64,000 bases of DNA from Cryptomeria japonica (lineage: Eukaryota; Streptophyta; Pinopsida; Cupressales; Cupressaceae), in contig NC_081409.1 of assembly GCF_030272615.1 (NCBI RefSeq), forward strand, positions 876,005,594 to 876,069,593, in the 5' to 3' direction. Position numbers and translations under genes: made by a program. How positions within the stretch are numbered: the stretch's first letter is position 1; each line of letters starts with the position of its first letter. The notes beneath the pieces were generated by a model. The model was given only the letters and a program-made list of their open reading frames with translations, did no database searches and was not told where the DNA came from. Shown here piece by piece: positions 10,378 to 21,308 of this stretch.

Positions 10378-11560
10378 CTTGTTGGACCTAATGATGAAGA
10401 GAGCTCTAATAACTCGGAGAGTTTTGAAGAGGAACAAGATCCTCGACCTCAACCATTGAGGAGGTCTACATGAGTTAGGCAGCAAGTGGAAAGGTTTGGT
10501 TATTCACTATTAGATTCCAGTTGCATATTTGCTTTGATTGCTAACACTAGTGAGCCTAGGCTATGGCTATGCATAATGCAGATTTCTAAATGGAAGCCAT
10601 GAATGAAGAGATGGCTGCATTGAAGAAGAATGCTATATGGGATCTAGTACCTTTGCTTGAGGAACAGAAACCCGTTGGTTGTAAACAGACGTTCTAGAAG
10701 AAACTAGGACTGGATGACAATGTTGAGAAGCACAAAGCATGGTTGAATGCCAAGGGATATTCCCAAGTGGAAGGAATTGATTGTGGGGAGTTATGCTATC
10801 CTGTAGCTAAGTTGACATCCATTCGGTTCCTATTATCACTTGCAACAGCTTATGACTTGAAAATTGAGCGAATGGATGAGAAGACAACTTTCCTTCGTGG
10901 TGACTAGGAGGAGATTACATGTCACAGCCAGAACACTTCATTGAGAAAGGTAAAGATGATTTGGTATGCAAGTTGAAGAATTCTCTTTATGGCTTAAAAC
11001 GATCTCCTAGAATGTGGTACTAAATGTTTGACACCTATGTGTTGTCCTTGGGAATTCTGAGATCTAAATTTGATCATTCCGTTTATTAGAAATCCAAGAA
11101 TGGTCACATTCTCATTATTGTTTTGTATGTGGATGATATGTTGTTAATTAGGAATGGTAAAAGAATGATTTCAAATTTGAAATCTCAATTGTCAGCATAG
11201 TTTGAGATGAAAGATCTAGGCGCAACAAGGTGTATTCTAGGAATGGAGATCATAAGAGATTGAGCTAACAAAAAGCTTTGGGTCAGCCAAAGCAAGTATG
11301 TGAACTCTGTATTGGAGAGGTTCAACATGACAACTTGCAAATAGTTAGTTGTTCCAATTGTTCAAGGAAAGAAGCTTTCTATAGAGGATTCTCCAAAATC
11401 TCCTACTGAGATGGAGGACATGACCAAAGTTCCTTATGTGCGTTGTTGGTAGCTTAATGTATGCTATGGTTTGTACGAGGCCAAACATTGCCCAAGCAAT
11501 GGGAGTCATTAGTCGATTTATGGCTAATCCTGGATGGGTGCAAATATCTGTGAGGTACTT
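10378..11560 (+). pseudogene. Ty1/copia reverse transcriptase relic
   Basis: The polyprotein resumes after the nested element: an acidic linker, then EAMNEEMAALKKNAIWDLV, KAWLNAKGYSQVEGIDCGE, FLLSLATAYDLKIERMD, LKNSLYGLKRSPRMWY, then the catalytic YVDD box at 11126-11137 (LYVDDMLLI). These are the RVT_2 landmarks in the right order. Several frameshifts and stops are present (for example TAG where K-W-Y is expected, near 10697 and 11021). It is not functional. Confidence 0.85.
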
Positions 11561-12060
11561 TAGAGTATTCCCTATGTTTCCATGGTAATCCTAGTGGAAC
11601 TCGACATTCTTTGAGTATCCGTGGATATGTGGATTTTGACTAGGCGAGTAACATTGATAGCAGAAGATTCACCAATGGATATATTTTGATGATGTCTGGT
11701 GGTGCAATAAGTTGGATGAGTAAGCGTCAGGTTGTGGTTGCTTTGTCCACTACTGAAACAAAATACATGGCAGCTACTCGAGCTTGCAAAGAAGCCATTT
11801 GGATTAAGAGATTGTGTTTGGACATTGGTTTTGATGTTGGATAGATTATTATTTGCTGTGATAGCCAAAGTGTCGTTTCCTTGGCTTGGCATAGAATCCT
11901 AATTTCCATGCCACAACAAAGCACATTGATGTGCAATTTCACTTTGTTTGTGATATAGTGGAAGATGGAAAGGTGAATTTTGAAAAGGTTGACACTTTGG
12001 TGAATGTTGTTGACGCATTGACTAGGCTAATTAGCATAGAGAAGTTCAAAAGGTGCGTCG
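11561..12060 (+). pseudogene. Ty1/copia RNase H relic
   Basis: After RT come the copia RNase H segments: STTETKYMAATRACKEAIWI (11746 onward, with the E of the active site), CDSQSVVSLAWH, and VEDGKVNFEKVDTLVNVVDALT. Frameshifts separate it from the RT part. A spacer and then the right LTR (12129) follow. Confidence 0.8.
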
Positions 12061-12128
12061 ATTCAATGAGCCTTGGAGCCCAAGTTGTGATACAGTGACT
12101 CCTATAAGGCCTTCAACAAGTGGCAGAA

Positions 12129-13084
12129 TGTTGGGATTAAGGCGTCTCAACCTTAGAGAGTCCCAAGATATTCTATTTAATTAATTTAATGGTCCCTCTG
12201 TTGCTCATTTCATGTATCAAATGCTAAAATATAAGTTTCCAAATTGCTAAGACACATTGTATGGCCCAATGGTATGTTGAGCTTCTACATGTAATGTGCA
12301 GAGAGCGAAATTGTGACATTTGTCACAAGGGTGCTCATTTGGAGATAAGCATTTGTGAATACTTTGCAAATGAGTGTTATGGTGACATGTGGCAATGTTT
12401 TGGAGTTCTTGACATGGATATGGAAATATTTTTTGTGACATCAACTTGAACACTCGGATAGACTTGGAGTAGAATAGAAAGTTCTAAAATGGCAATTAGC
12501 TAGATTTTCTCTACTTGGATGCCTAGCATGTGAGAGTTAAATATTATTTGCATTAAATAATATTTTGGAGCCTTGCATGTTGTTACAGGACTGGTAGGTT
12601 GCCTTATGGGTTGGTTTGGACCTATGAAAATTGTCGTTTACTAGTTTGCATGCATGAAACAATTGTGGAGATGACATGTGGCATCCTTGGGCGCCCAAGT
12701 GGGAGATGTATAAAATGTTTATGACTTAGTCATTTTGCAAATTTGATTTTGCATTGTTTAGAGACGTCGTTATGTTGTCAGACTCACTCTAGAATTTTGT
12801 ATCACGGTTTGAAGACAACTGCACGAGCATAGATTATGTGCATTGTACTGTAATAGCTTTTTACAATAAAATAAATAGATATGTGCTTTGGTGTGGTGTG
12901 TTTTTTTTCCCAAAAGGGATTTTCCTACATAAATTATGTGTTATGGTTGTGTTAAATTTGAAATTTAATGTATGTGCATCTTATGAATCTGTAAGTTGTC
13001 TGAGGTTTGCAAAGAAATTTTTGAATTCACTCTCCTATGAGATTTGTATTAGGAAGCTTGTTTCTACACCCTTCTTTCCTTTCA
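12129..13084 (+). repeat. Right LTR of the copia element
   Basis: A 956-bp partner of 2862-3800 with the same TGTTGGG start and CCTTTCA end; substitutions and small indels are scattered throughout, so the element is old. Confidence 0.85.
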
Positions 13085-13302
13085 AAAATAACATAAAGAA
13101 CCAAAAGGTGCTGAAATTCTAGAAAGTTAAGTACATTAACAATTCACTAACTCCATAATCTATTTGACAAGCCAATCATCATAGGCATAAGATTTATATT
13201 GAGAGATGCCAGAAAAGGAAATGTAGAATCATGCATAGTACATAGGTTCATTGAGAAACAAGTTTAGAAATCAGACGTATCAACAAGTTTGGGGATTAGG
13301 GC
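13085..13302. other. Short unassigned interval
   Basis: AT-rich sequence between two copia elements; I see no gene or repeat boundary in it. Confidence 0.4.
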
Positions 13303-14510
13303 TCAAATGCACACACAAAAAATATTGAGAAGGCCGAGGGGGAGGGGCGCTTAGAAATTCAATTACAAAACAAAAGCCCTACACATATCTCAACTCCAAA
13401 CAACAATCCTTAACAAGTTACCTTCAGCACTATGAACATATATTTGACTTCATCATTCACCCTTCTCAACGTGTACTCCACTCTAATTTTTAATTCATAC
13501 CATACATCACAAGCCAGAATTGAAAGTCTTAAAACTGATGCTTTATACCTTCAATGCTCATAGCAAGATAAGCTCACTTAACTTTTCCATCCCTTTAGGA
13601 CTTCACGTTTCTCTACTCAGTTCTACCACTTGCACACCTCTATATCTTTTTGTATGCTACACAACCTATATGTATTATGCACTACACAGTTATAACTTAA
13701 CACACACACATGATATTCAGCAACACCCTTTTTTAAAAACACTCGAGTGACTAATATAAAGAATCGGACCCACATCTCGGTACCACATCACTTCATAATA
13801 TTCATTCAACGCATTCTTACTTAATACCTGCTCCACGCACACTATCCATATGCTTCATGCGTTAAAGCCTTACCAGAGGTAGACGTTTCACGAATAGGTG
13901 GAAGGCATATATTGAGTGCTATGCATCCACTAGACATGTATTGAGTTTACCTTATTAACGATCTCATTGCGTTCCGATTCTAGGTTGGGTAAAGATCTCA
14001 CGCGGTTTAGCAGTTATGAACCTCTCACACATATTTTTGATTCACTAATTACTTTACTACTAACTACATCCTGCGTGTAGTATAAATATAGCACCCCACT
14101 TTTTCATATGCTACGCACCACACAATATATATTTATCACATGAAATACACATGTTTCATCAGTTCATCCAACCTTATATTACATTCGTTATATGATATTT
14201 GAACTTCATTTAAAAATTCTATGGATGATGTGTCACTTTGTAAAGGACAAGCAGGCAAGTGACTTGGACAAGCAACCAACTCAAACTGACAACCAAGTAG
14301 TTCAAACACAGCCAAGTAGCTCAACCAGACAACCAAGTAGCTCAACCAAACAATTGATGAAGATCTAATGAATAATCAGCAGCTTGATGAGCATCTCATT
14401 CCAAATAAAATCCAAAAAGCCAAGCATAGTTCCCTATTACTTTGAGTAATCCTCCAAAATTTAACAACATTGATCATCATCCTTTGACATCAATGACAAA
14501 ATACCCAACA
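13303..14510 (-). repeat. 3' LTR of the second copia element
   Basis: About 1.2 kb. Its low-coordinate half aligns with 15232-15995, but lacks roughly 260 bp present there near 15265-15530. On the minus strand it begins TGTTGGGTATTT directly after the purine tract. Confidence 0.75.
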
Positions 14511-14839
14511 ATCTCCCCCTTTGTCATTGATGGCAACTCCATCTGCAACCAACCTAAAACAAAGAAGCTCTAAAATAACACTGCTCCCCCTTTGACATAA
14601 ATGGCTGATATCAACCTGCATAACTGAAATGGGGCTGAAAGAATATGAAAATGAAAATTCCCACCAAGTCAAAACAACAATTCAAAAGATGGAGTGGAAT
14701 CACTCCCAATTTCTCACTTTTGATATCATCCAGAATGCACCAATTGTTAGCAGCCTTACTTGCATCAACAATAGGTTTACGATCTTCACTAACATCACAA
14801 CAATCTGAATTGAAAACTAAATTGTCTAGAGTTTGCATT

Positions 14840-15164
14840 TTTTAACCTTGTCATCTCCTTCATATGTTTTTTGAAATTTCTCCCAAATGTCATGAGTTGT
14901 ATCACACTACATAGCCTTTACAAATTTTGTCTCTGACAGACCACATAAGATTGCATTCATGGCTTTTGCATTATTTTCAAAATCCTTCTTCGCATCAGCA
15001 TCTATTGGAGGATTTGTAGGAATCGTATAGCCAAACACCACACTTTGCCAAACATCAAAGCCAAGAGACATTAGATAAGTATGAATTCAAACACTCCAGA
15101 ATGCATAGTTGGAGCCATCAAATAAGGGTTCTCTATTCATAGCAAGACCTTCATGAGAACCCAT
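14840..15164 (-). pseudogene. Ty1/copia gag fragment
   Basis: Minus-strand ATG at 15162-15164 opens MGSHEGLAMNREPLFDGSNY, then AFWSV, IHTYLMSLGFDVWQSV, NAKAMNAILCGLSETKF, HDIWEKFQKTYEGDDKVKK. This is the standard copia gag N-terminus (UBN2 type). In-frame stops replace the Trp after MKV-like positions and after FVKAM. The rest of gag and all of pol are missing. Confidence 0.8.
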
Positions 15165-15217
15165 GTGTGCAAACAGGATCAACCTCCAAGCATTTAAGCT
15201 CTACTTTCGAAGGACCT

Positions 15218-15229
15218 ACTCTGATACCA
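15218..15229 (-). promoter_or_regulatory. Primer-binding site of the second copia element
   Basis: TGGTATCAGAGT on the minus strand, two bases after the LTR end at 15232. Confidence 0.8.
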
Positions 15230-15231
15230 AT

Positions 15232-15995
15232 TGAAATGCACACAAAAAATACTAAGAGGGGGAGGGGGGAGAGATGAATCAATATTTTAATTTTTAAAAC
15301 ATGAAACCACATAGAATGAACAGCATAGAGTAAACATAAACACAAGAAAACAAGGTTTCATTAGCCAAATGGGCACCAACCCAAATTACATAAGTGAGCA
15401 CCAACTCAATGAGAGCACCAACCCTCCTTGAAGCACCAACTTCATTTAGTTGAAGAGCCAACTTCAATTTTCACTTACTCAAAAGCACCGGAAAATTTGA
15501 AAAGAATTTTGCATCATACGCTCAGAACTTCAATTACAAAACAAAAGCCATACACATATCTCAACTCCAGACAGCAATTCTTAACAAGTTCTCTTCAACA
15601 CTATGAAGGAACATATATTCGACTTCATCATTCACCCTTCTCAATGTGTACTCCAATCTGATTTTTATTTCATACCATATATCATAAACCAGAACTGAAA
15701 GTCTTAAGATTGATGCTTCATACCTTCAACACTCATACCATGATAAGCTCGCTTAAATTTTTCATCCCTTTAGGACTTCACGTTTCTCTACTCAGTTCTG
15801 CTACTTGCACACCTCTATATCCTTTTGTATGCTGTATGCCCTGTATGTATTCTGCACTACACAGTTATAACTTAACACACACACACACAATATTTAGCAA
15901 CACCCTTTTTAAAAACACTCGGGTGACTTATATAAAGCATTAGACTCACATCTTGGTATCGCATCACTTCATAATATTCATTCAATGCATTCTTA
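15232..15995 (-). repeat. 5' LTR (truncated) of the second copia element
   Basis: Aligns with the first half of 13303-14510. Similarity stops abruptly at about 15996, where unrelated sequence begins, so the U3 part has been lost. Confidence 0.75.
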
Positions 15996-18900
15996 CTTTA
16001 TTGGATGCCAAGAAATCCTAAAAAGGAGCCTTAGGGATGTCCCCAAAACAATTCAAAAAAGAGCAGGAGGAGAGAAGAGTGTCCCCAAATCATTTGAGAT
16101 ATCGCTCAGACCTTGAGGACGCATTGTTGAGCACACTCGATATCATTTAATCCAGAATGTTTGGCTTTTGACCATGCATCTTGCAAAGTATGTGCAAGAT
16201 TTTATATTATTCCTAATGAAATCCATATCTACTAGGTCCTCTTTCAGAAAAGTTTTAGAATAAATGACCAAGAACATAATTAATTGCTAATTCTGACAGC
16301 AAACCAAGAGAATCATTCAACTCACATCACATTTTCTTTTAGCATTCAGAATAAAATCAAAACTATAACAATGTATCATAACTAAATCATATACCAATTT
16401 GCATTCAACAAAATGTTACCTAATCACAACAGAAATTAAATCATCACACAATATGAAGTAAAACAAACCTAACTTCTGCCACCAATCCTCCCACGTAAGC
16501 CCTTTCTCAATCAAACTAATGTACAAAACACACCCAATCCTTTAAACTAGCACTTGAATTAATATAATAATGCCTTTCATTGATTAATTGTTGACCACTT
16601 GCACATACACTATTCTGAATGCTAGAGAATGTCTCCTGCTTGCTTATGACTCTATGTTTATATGGATACTAGGAAGTGGCAATCCTATTCTTAAGAAATT
16701 CTAAAACAGATTTCCACTTTTCTATTCCTAAAACATAACCTTTTTAGAATCTTATGCCCCTACTTTAAAGTGTTGTTATGCTGAAGTCATCATGTACTCT
16801 TGGTATCTTATTCCCTCGTCACCAGCAATTTAGATTGGACAGCTCAAAAATCCATCACATGGATGTTATTGTGTTACAAAACAAAACAAAGTGCTTGCAC
16901 AGCAAAAGAATATGTTGAGCAGCAAAGAGACTGCTCGCGCAACAAAGATCACTTGCAGGGCAAAGTTATTCATTCTTTCAGTAACAGAAATAAGTAATGT
17001 AGCAAAGGCAATAACTTGCAAAGCAACACAAATGACTTGAGCCAAAGGAGTTGTCTTATACTTCTTTAAACGTTTGAAGCCCACAAATGCAATTGTGCAA
17101 AACAGCTTAATCATATAAAATACAATTCATTAGCCCTTTGCAACACTTTCTACTTAAAAAGCAATCAATTAATCTACAATAATTCTAACATAAAACATAA
17201 ATCACTTCAAGGATATATTTAGATGAAATGGATTAAAAAAGTATTAGTCAAGTGTATTTTCAGGTTACAGAGGCATGTCCAAAGATGAAAAAATCAGATA
17301 GATTTCAAAGGCATATCATCACCTCCTACCTAAAGGCATTGCATGTCCTCATACAATGACATATGGCCTGTCATCTCTGAGAGACAGACTACTCTGAAAC
17401 ATAAGTTTTTATGTAGGGTTATCTTGTCTCAGTGTAATAACCTTGTTCTTGTGTAATTTCTACCCATCACAGTTTTCTACTTCAGAATCTATAGGTATCT
17501 TAGTAATCTATTCTGGGATGGGATACCATAGTGGTGAATAATGAAACCTCAACCTTATCCATTCATGCTCCTGTTCTTCTGAGGCATTATTGTACAACTC
17601 TACCTTTCCATTGTAGCTTGCAACATGCAAGTTAATAGAAAACAGACCTTTCCTCTTTAATTATGAATTTATGATGGAAGTTCGTTCCATCTCAACTGAC
17701 ATACTAAAAAGGCTTCATGTGAAATAATATGCAAGGTGTGGGATGCAATAGCACTTCAATAACTAATCTTATCTACCATCATTTCTAACAATATCTCATC
17801 ATTATTTCATCTTCACTACTGAATACCAAGGTTTCCTAGGTGCAAATCCCCAACGGGTTTCAGGTATTTTGGGATGAGGGGACACTTAGCGGAAGGATTG
17901 TCTCCACCACATCATGCTTCTATCTTGCCACATTGTGATTCACATCACTTCAGATCTTCCACATCAATTGATAGACATATGATCCATAATTATTGTACCT
18001 AACGCAATATGCAGTCCTGTTTGTGCTTTGATTCTTTTGTTTTTTGGAATGTGTTTTGATTGTTTTTTGCAATGTTTTCAAATGAGTGCAGATGAATAGT
18101 TAATATTGCAACAACTATTCAATTCAGAAAATAGACAATATGCTAATGGTCCATGCCCATTGGGGATGAGGGGACACGGAGACGGATTTCAGGGACGGGG
18201 GGACAAAGGGCCTAAGTTTGGGGATGGCAAGGGTACAGTGGTGGGGGGGTGGTGCTGGTATACATAAAGTACTTGAAAAACTAGTTGCGAAAAGATGTAT
18301 AAGAATCACATTTCAAATGAAACTATGGCAAATAGCAAAATTGCATATACTAAATACTAAAAATTCTTGAATGCTAAATAAAATTTGACAAATGAAATTA
18401 ACAAATTAGAGAGTATTTTATTATATCGAAAATATCATAAAGGTGATTACATCATTACAATGAGTAGCACTAGCATTACAATGACTAGCATGATATCAAA
18501 ATAAGTACAAATATCAAAATGTCAAAATGAAGTGAAGGAAGGCCTCTAATTTAATTGTCAAAATAAGAAATTTAATTTTTTTTGCGCTTTTTGATGTTGG
18601 TGACAAGAAACGTCCAGGTGTCTCTGAGACACTCCAGAGAGGCCTAGACGTTTTGTGGTCTTTGACGTTTCTGACGGCGGTGGCGAGACAGCGGGAGACG
18701 CCCCTGTCCCCACGTCTCGGAGACCTCCCCGTCTCCGGAATGTGGGGCTCAGGGGGGGAATGCGTCCTTGTGGTTCACTACAATATACACAAAATTACAA
18801 AGTTGAAAATTCTAAATTTTTATTTCTTATTTGGAAATACAATTTTCCACAAAATAAGAGCAACCCAATTCCAAAATATTCATATCTATTTCCAACATAC

Positions 18901-19621
18901 CCAAATAATGCAACAAAGAAATAGACTGCACTGGCAATAAAATTGGCAAACTGGCAATAGGAAACTTGAACGCCAACCTTAACTGTCTATCCCAAAGGCT
19001 ATATTGAGGATAGAAAAGGAGTTGCAGACCCAAAACTCCCACAAACAACAAAACATAGATCCTCAAAAACCCTAGACACGCAACAAGGAAGTGTACAGCC
19101 AACTTATGGAGGTGTACAGCCAGCAAAAACAAGAAATATTCAGCTCTTAACTTCCTCCTCGATCTCACAATCTGCAACTGATAATATCCTCTCCAAAATC
19201 TGCAGCTATGAACTGATTTAATGCATTAGTTGATTCATCATGAATCTCCAATGTGTTTTCTAAGTGAAAACACCAATAAATTCTCCAAATTATATCTTTC
19301 AATAACGTGGAGAATGTCGCCTGCAAGGGTTTTCAACCTCACAAACCAAAGAGAAGCAATCTCCTCCACAAGAAATAGCAATATCAATATCAAACTTAGC
19401 ATGCCAAATGAGCTTCACCAAATTCCCTTGATAGCTCTCCCAAGCAAATTCAACCCCTTTAACTTTTGTATTTTATTTAATAGCAGTCATTTTTTTTAAT
19501 CTCCTAATGTAGCTTAAATAATAAAGGCTCATCCACTAAAAACAATCACCTTTTATTTTATAACTGACCTCTATAGTCCCTTCATTAAATAAATTAAAAT
19601 AACGATAAAGTTGTATTTTTA
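15996..19621. other. Unassigned intronic sequence with G-rich patches
   Basis: No gene or complete element recognised. Motifs of the type GGGATGAGGGGACAC recur at about 17870 and 18165, and GTCCCC strings near 16035-16095. One CpG-rich patch is listed separately. Short open frames (for example 16800-16997 and 18827-19177) have no recognisable domain. Confidence 0.4.
18600..18770. other. CpG- and GC-rich patch
   Basis: In DNA that is otherwise AT-rich and CpG-poor, this stretch is dense in GAGACG, CGTCTC and GTCCCC strings. A related G-rich patch in inverted sense (GGAGACGG, GGGACGGGGGGAC) sits at 18165-18215, so the two could be remnants of the terminal repeats of one element. No target duplication was found. 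Confidence 0.4.
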
Positions 19622-20728
19622 TGTAATGTCCCCTTCTCATTAGTCCTCAGATTTTCACAGGTTTGGCCTATCATCCGACCCTCATAGGCCAAGAGGAGTG
19701 TTTTGGGGGTCGAGTTGCACTGATTTGAGGCTTCACATTTCATGATTTATGAGTCTAAAGGTGAAATAAGGAGTTTACACGTATTACAAGGCATGTGCAC
19801 TTCTAATTTTTATATAATATTATTTTATAAAGTGCAATTAATTTAATGTGTAATAAATAATAATAAAGTGTACCAACCCTCATAAGGAGATCTTCTAGAA
19901 GGAATGAAATGATTGGATAAGAATGAAATAAAAGGGGGAAAGTAATTCATTGTTGATCATCAGTTGTCTTGTATCTTCTCTTGTATGTTGACTTGTGGAG
20001 CCGGAAGGTTGTCTGCAAAGAATCATTTGGGAACGGAAAATCCCGGTGATTGGCATAACTAAGGAAGTGAAAGACCTTCCGAGGAGTTGCGATTGGGAGG
20101 GAGACATTTTCAGTCTTCCTAATTGAGCATATCGAAGAGTTTTGCTGTTGCTCATGGTGGTTGCATTGAACATTTTCAGATTGGCCATTTAGTCATCATT
20201 TGCACATCAAATTTGACCAAGGAGAGATAGCCGAGCCTATTGAGGAGGTTCTTGGAGGAATTTCACATGCTGGATACTCATAGTCTCAGTCTGAAGTAAG
20301 GGCCAATCTGCACAATCCAACCACGATTTGCTCATTACATTTCATTGAAGCATTAAAGTCCCATTTGGAGGTCAGCGATTTTGATAAAGGACTTAGGCGA
20401 TTCTCTTTATGATAATTTGGAGGTGTATTAATGAGGAATCGGCCACCTATTAATTGCAAATCAGAAAATCGAACTTGACTGCTGCTATCACCTTCATTTT
20501 GGCACCTAGCACGAGCATTGGGCTTCTAAACTTCACTTTGAGGAGGGCGATCTATCCTAGTCTACAAGCCGATCATTTTGGAGGAATCTTGAGGAGAATT
20601 TGGCTGCCTTATTTCGTGTTCTCAGTCCTCATTTCACAGCAGCAGCGACGGCTTCAAGGGTGATTCGATTTGGCACATTAAGGAGTCTTGTTGTGGATAT
20701 TGCTTCCTTCTTCAAGGCGATTTGTTAC

Positions 20729-20775
20729 TGTTGTGACGTATTCACACATCGCCCCATTGCAAATGGGGACCCCTA
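20729..20775 (+). repeat. Terminal double hairpin of E1
   Basis: TGTGA...TCACA and CCCCATT-GCA-AATGGGG palindromes lie back to back in the first 47 bp. The same pair begins E2, E3, E4 and E5. Confidence 0.75.
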
Positions 20776-21308
20776 CGTTTTTTCGCTTTGTGGGGTTTTG
20801 CTTTCTAGGTTTTAGAGTTTTGTCTGTTGGCCTTTGCTTTTCGAGTGTCGCCAGGGGGATCACTAGGATGGCAAGCTTTGCTTGAGCCAGGGTGAGTGTG
20901 CGGGGAGGTTTCTTTGAGAGTCTTCCTTAGGGCCTGGTTTTGCTCTTGTCGCTAATTGTGTCTTGCTTGGTGAGTGAGTATCATTCTTGAAGGTCCGAGC
21001 TAGGTCAAGTTGGTGAGTGATGAAGTCTGGAATGTCATCCTGATCTTCAAATGTCCTGAAATTTGGCTAAGTCTAGAATGTCCTGATCCTGAAATTTGAC
21101 TAAGTCTGGAAAACTGAAGAATCCTCCAAAAACTAGATTTTGCAATATAACTCCTAGAGGTCCGAAACCACTCTCAAACATCCTGACAGTATATATGGAA
21201 TATAACTTAAAGTATAAGAAAGAAGAAAGATATAAGGAAATGAAGAAAGATATAAGGAAATGTCATTCCATTAAATGATCTTGACGGAGAGACCAAAATG
21301 TCAAATTT

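Larger units (their letters stand above)
2862..13084 (+). mobile_element. Decayed Ty1/copia retrotransposon with two LTRs and nested insertions
   Basis: LTRs at 2862-3800 and 12129-13084 both start TGTTGGG and end CCTTTCA. Between them, in copia order, lie gag, protease, integrase, reverse transcriptase and RNase H relics, all on the plus strand. The internal region is interrupted by a solo LTR (4390-5351) and by a complete small LTR element (7191-10372). Many stops (TAG/TGA in place of Trp, Gln or Arg codons) show it is dead. No target duplication can be identified because the left flank is another copy's pol tail. Confidence 0.85.
13303..15995 (-). mobile_element. Second Ty1/copia element, internally deleted and 5'-truncated
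   Basis: Reads on the minus strand. LTR copies lie at 13303-14510 and 15232-15995 (truncated). A primer site lies at 15218-15229, a gag start at 15164, and a polypurine tract (AAAGGGGGAGAT on the minus strand, about 14511-14523) abuts the LTR that starts TGTTGGGTATTT. Only about 720 bp of internal sequence remain, so pol is gone. Confidence 0.8.
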
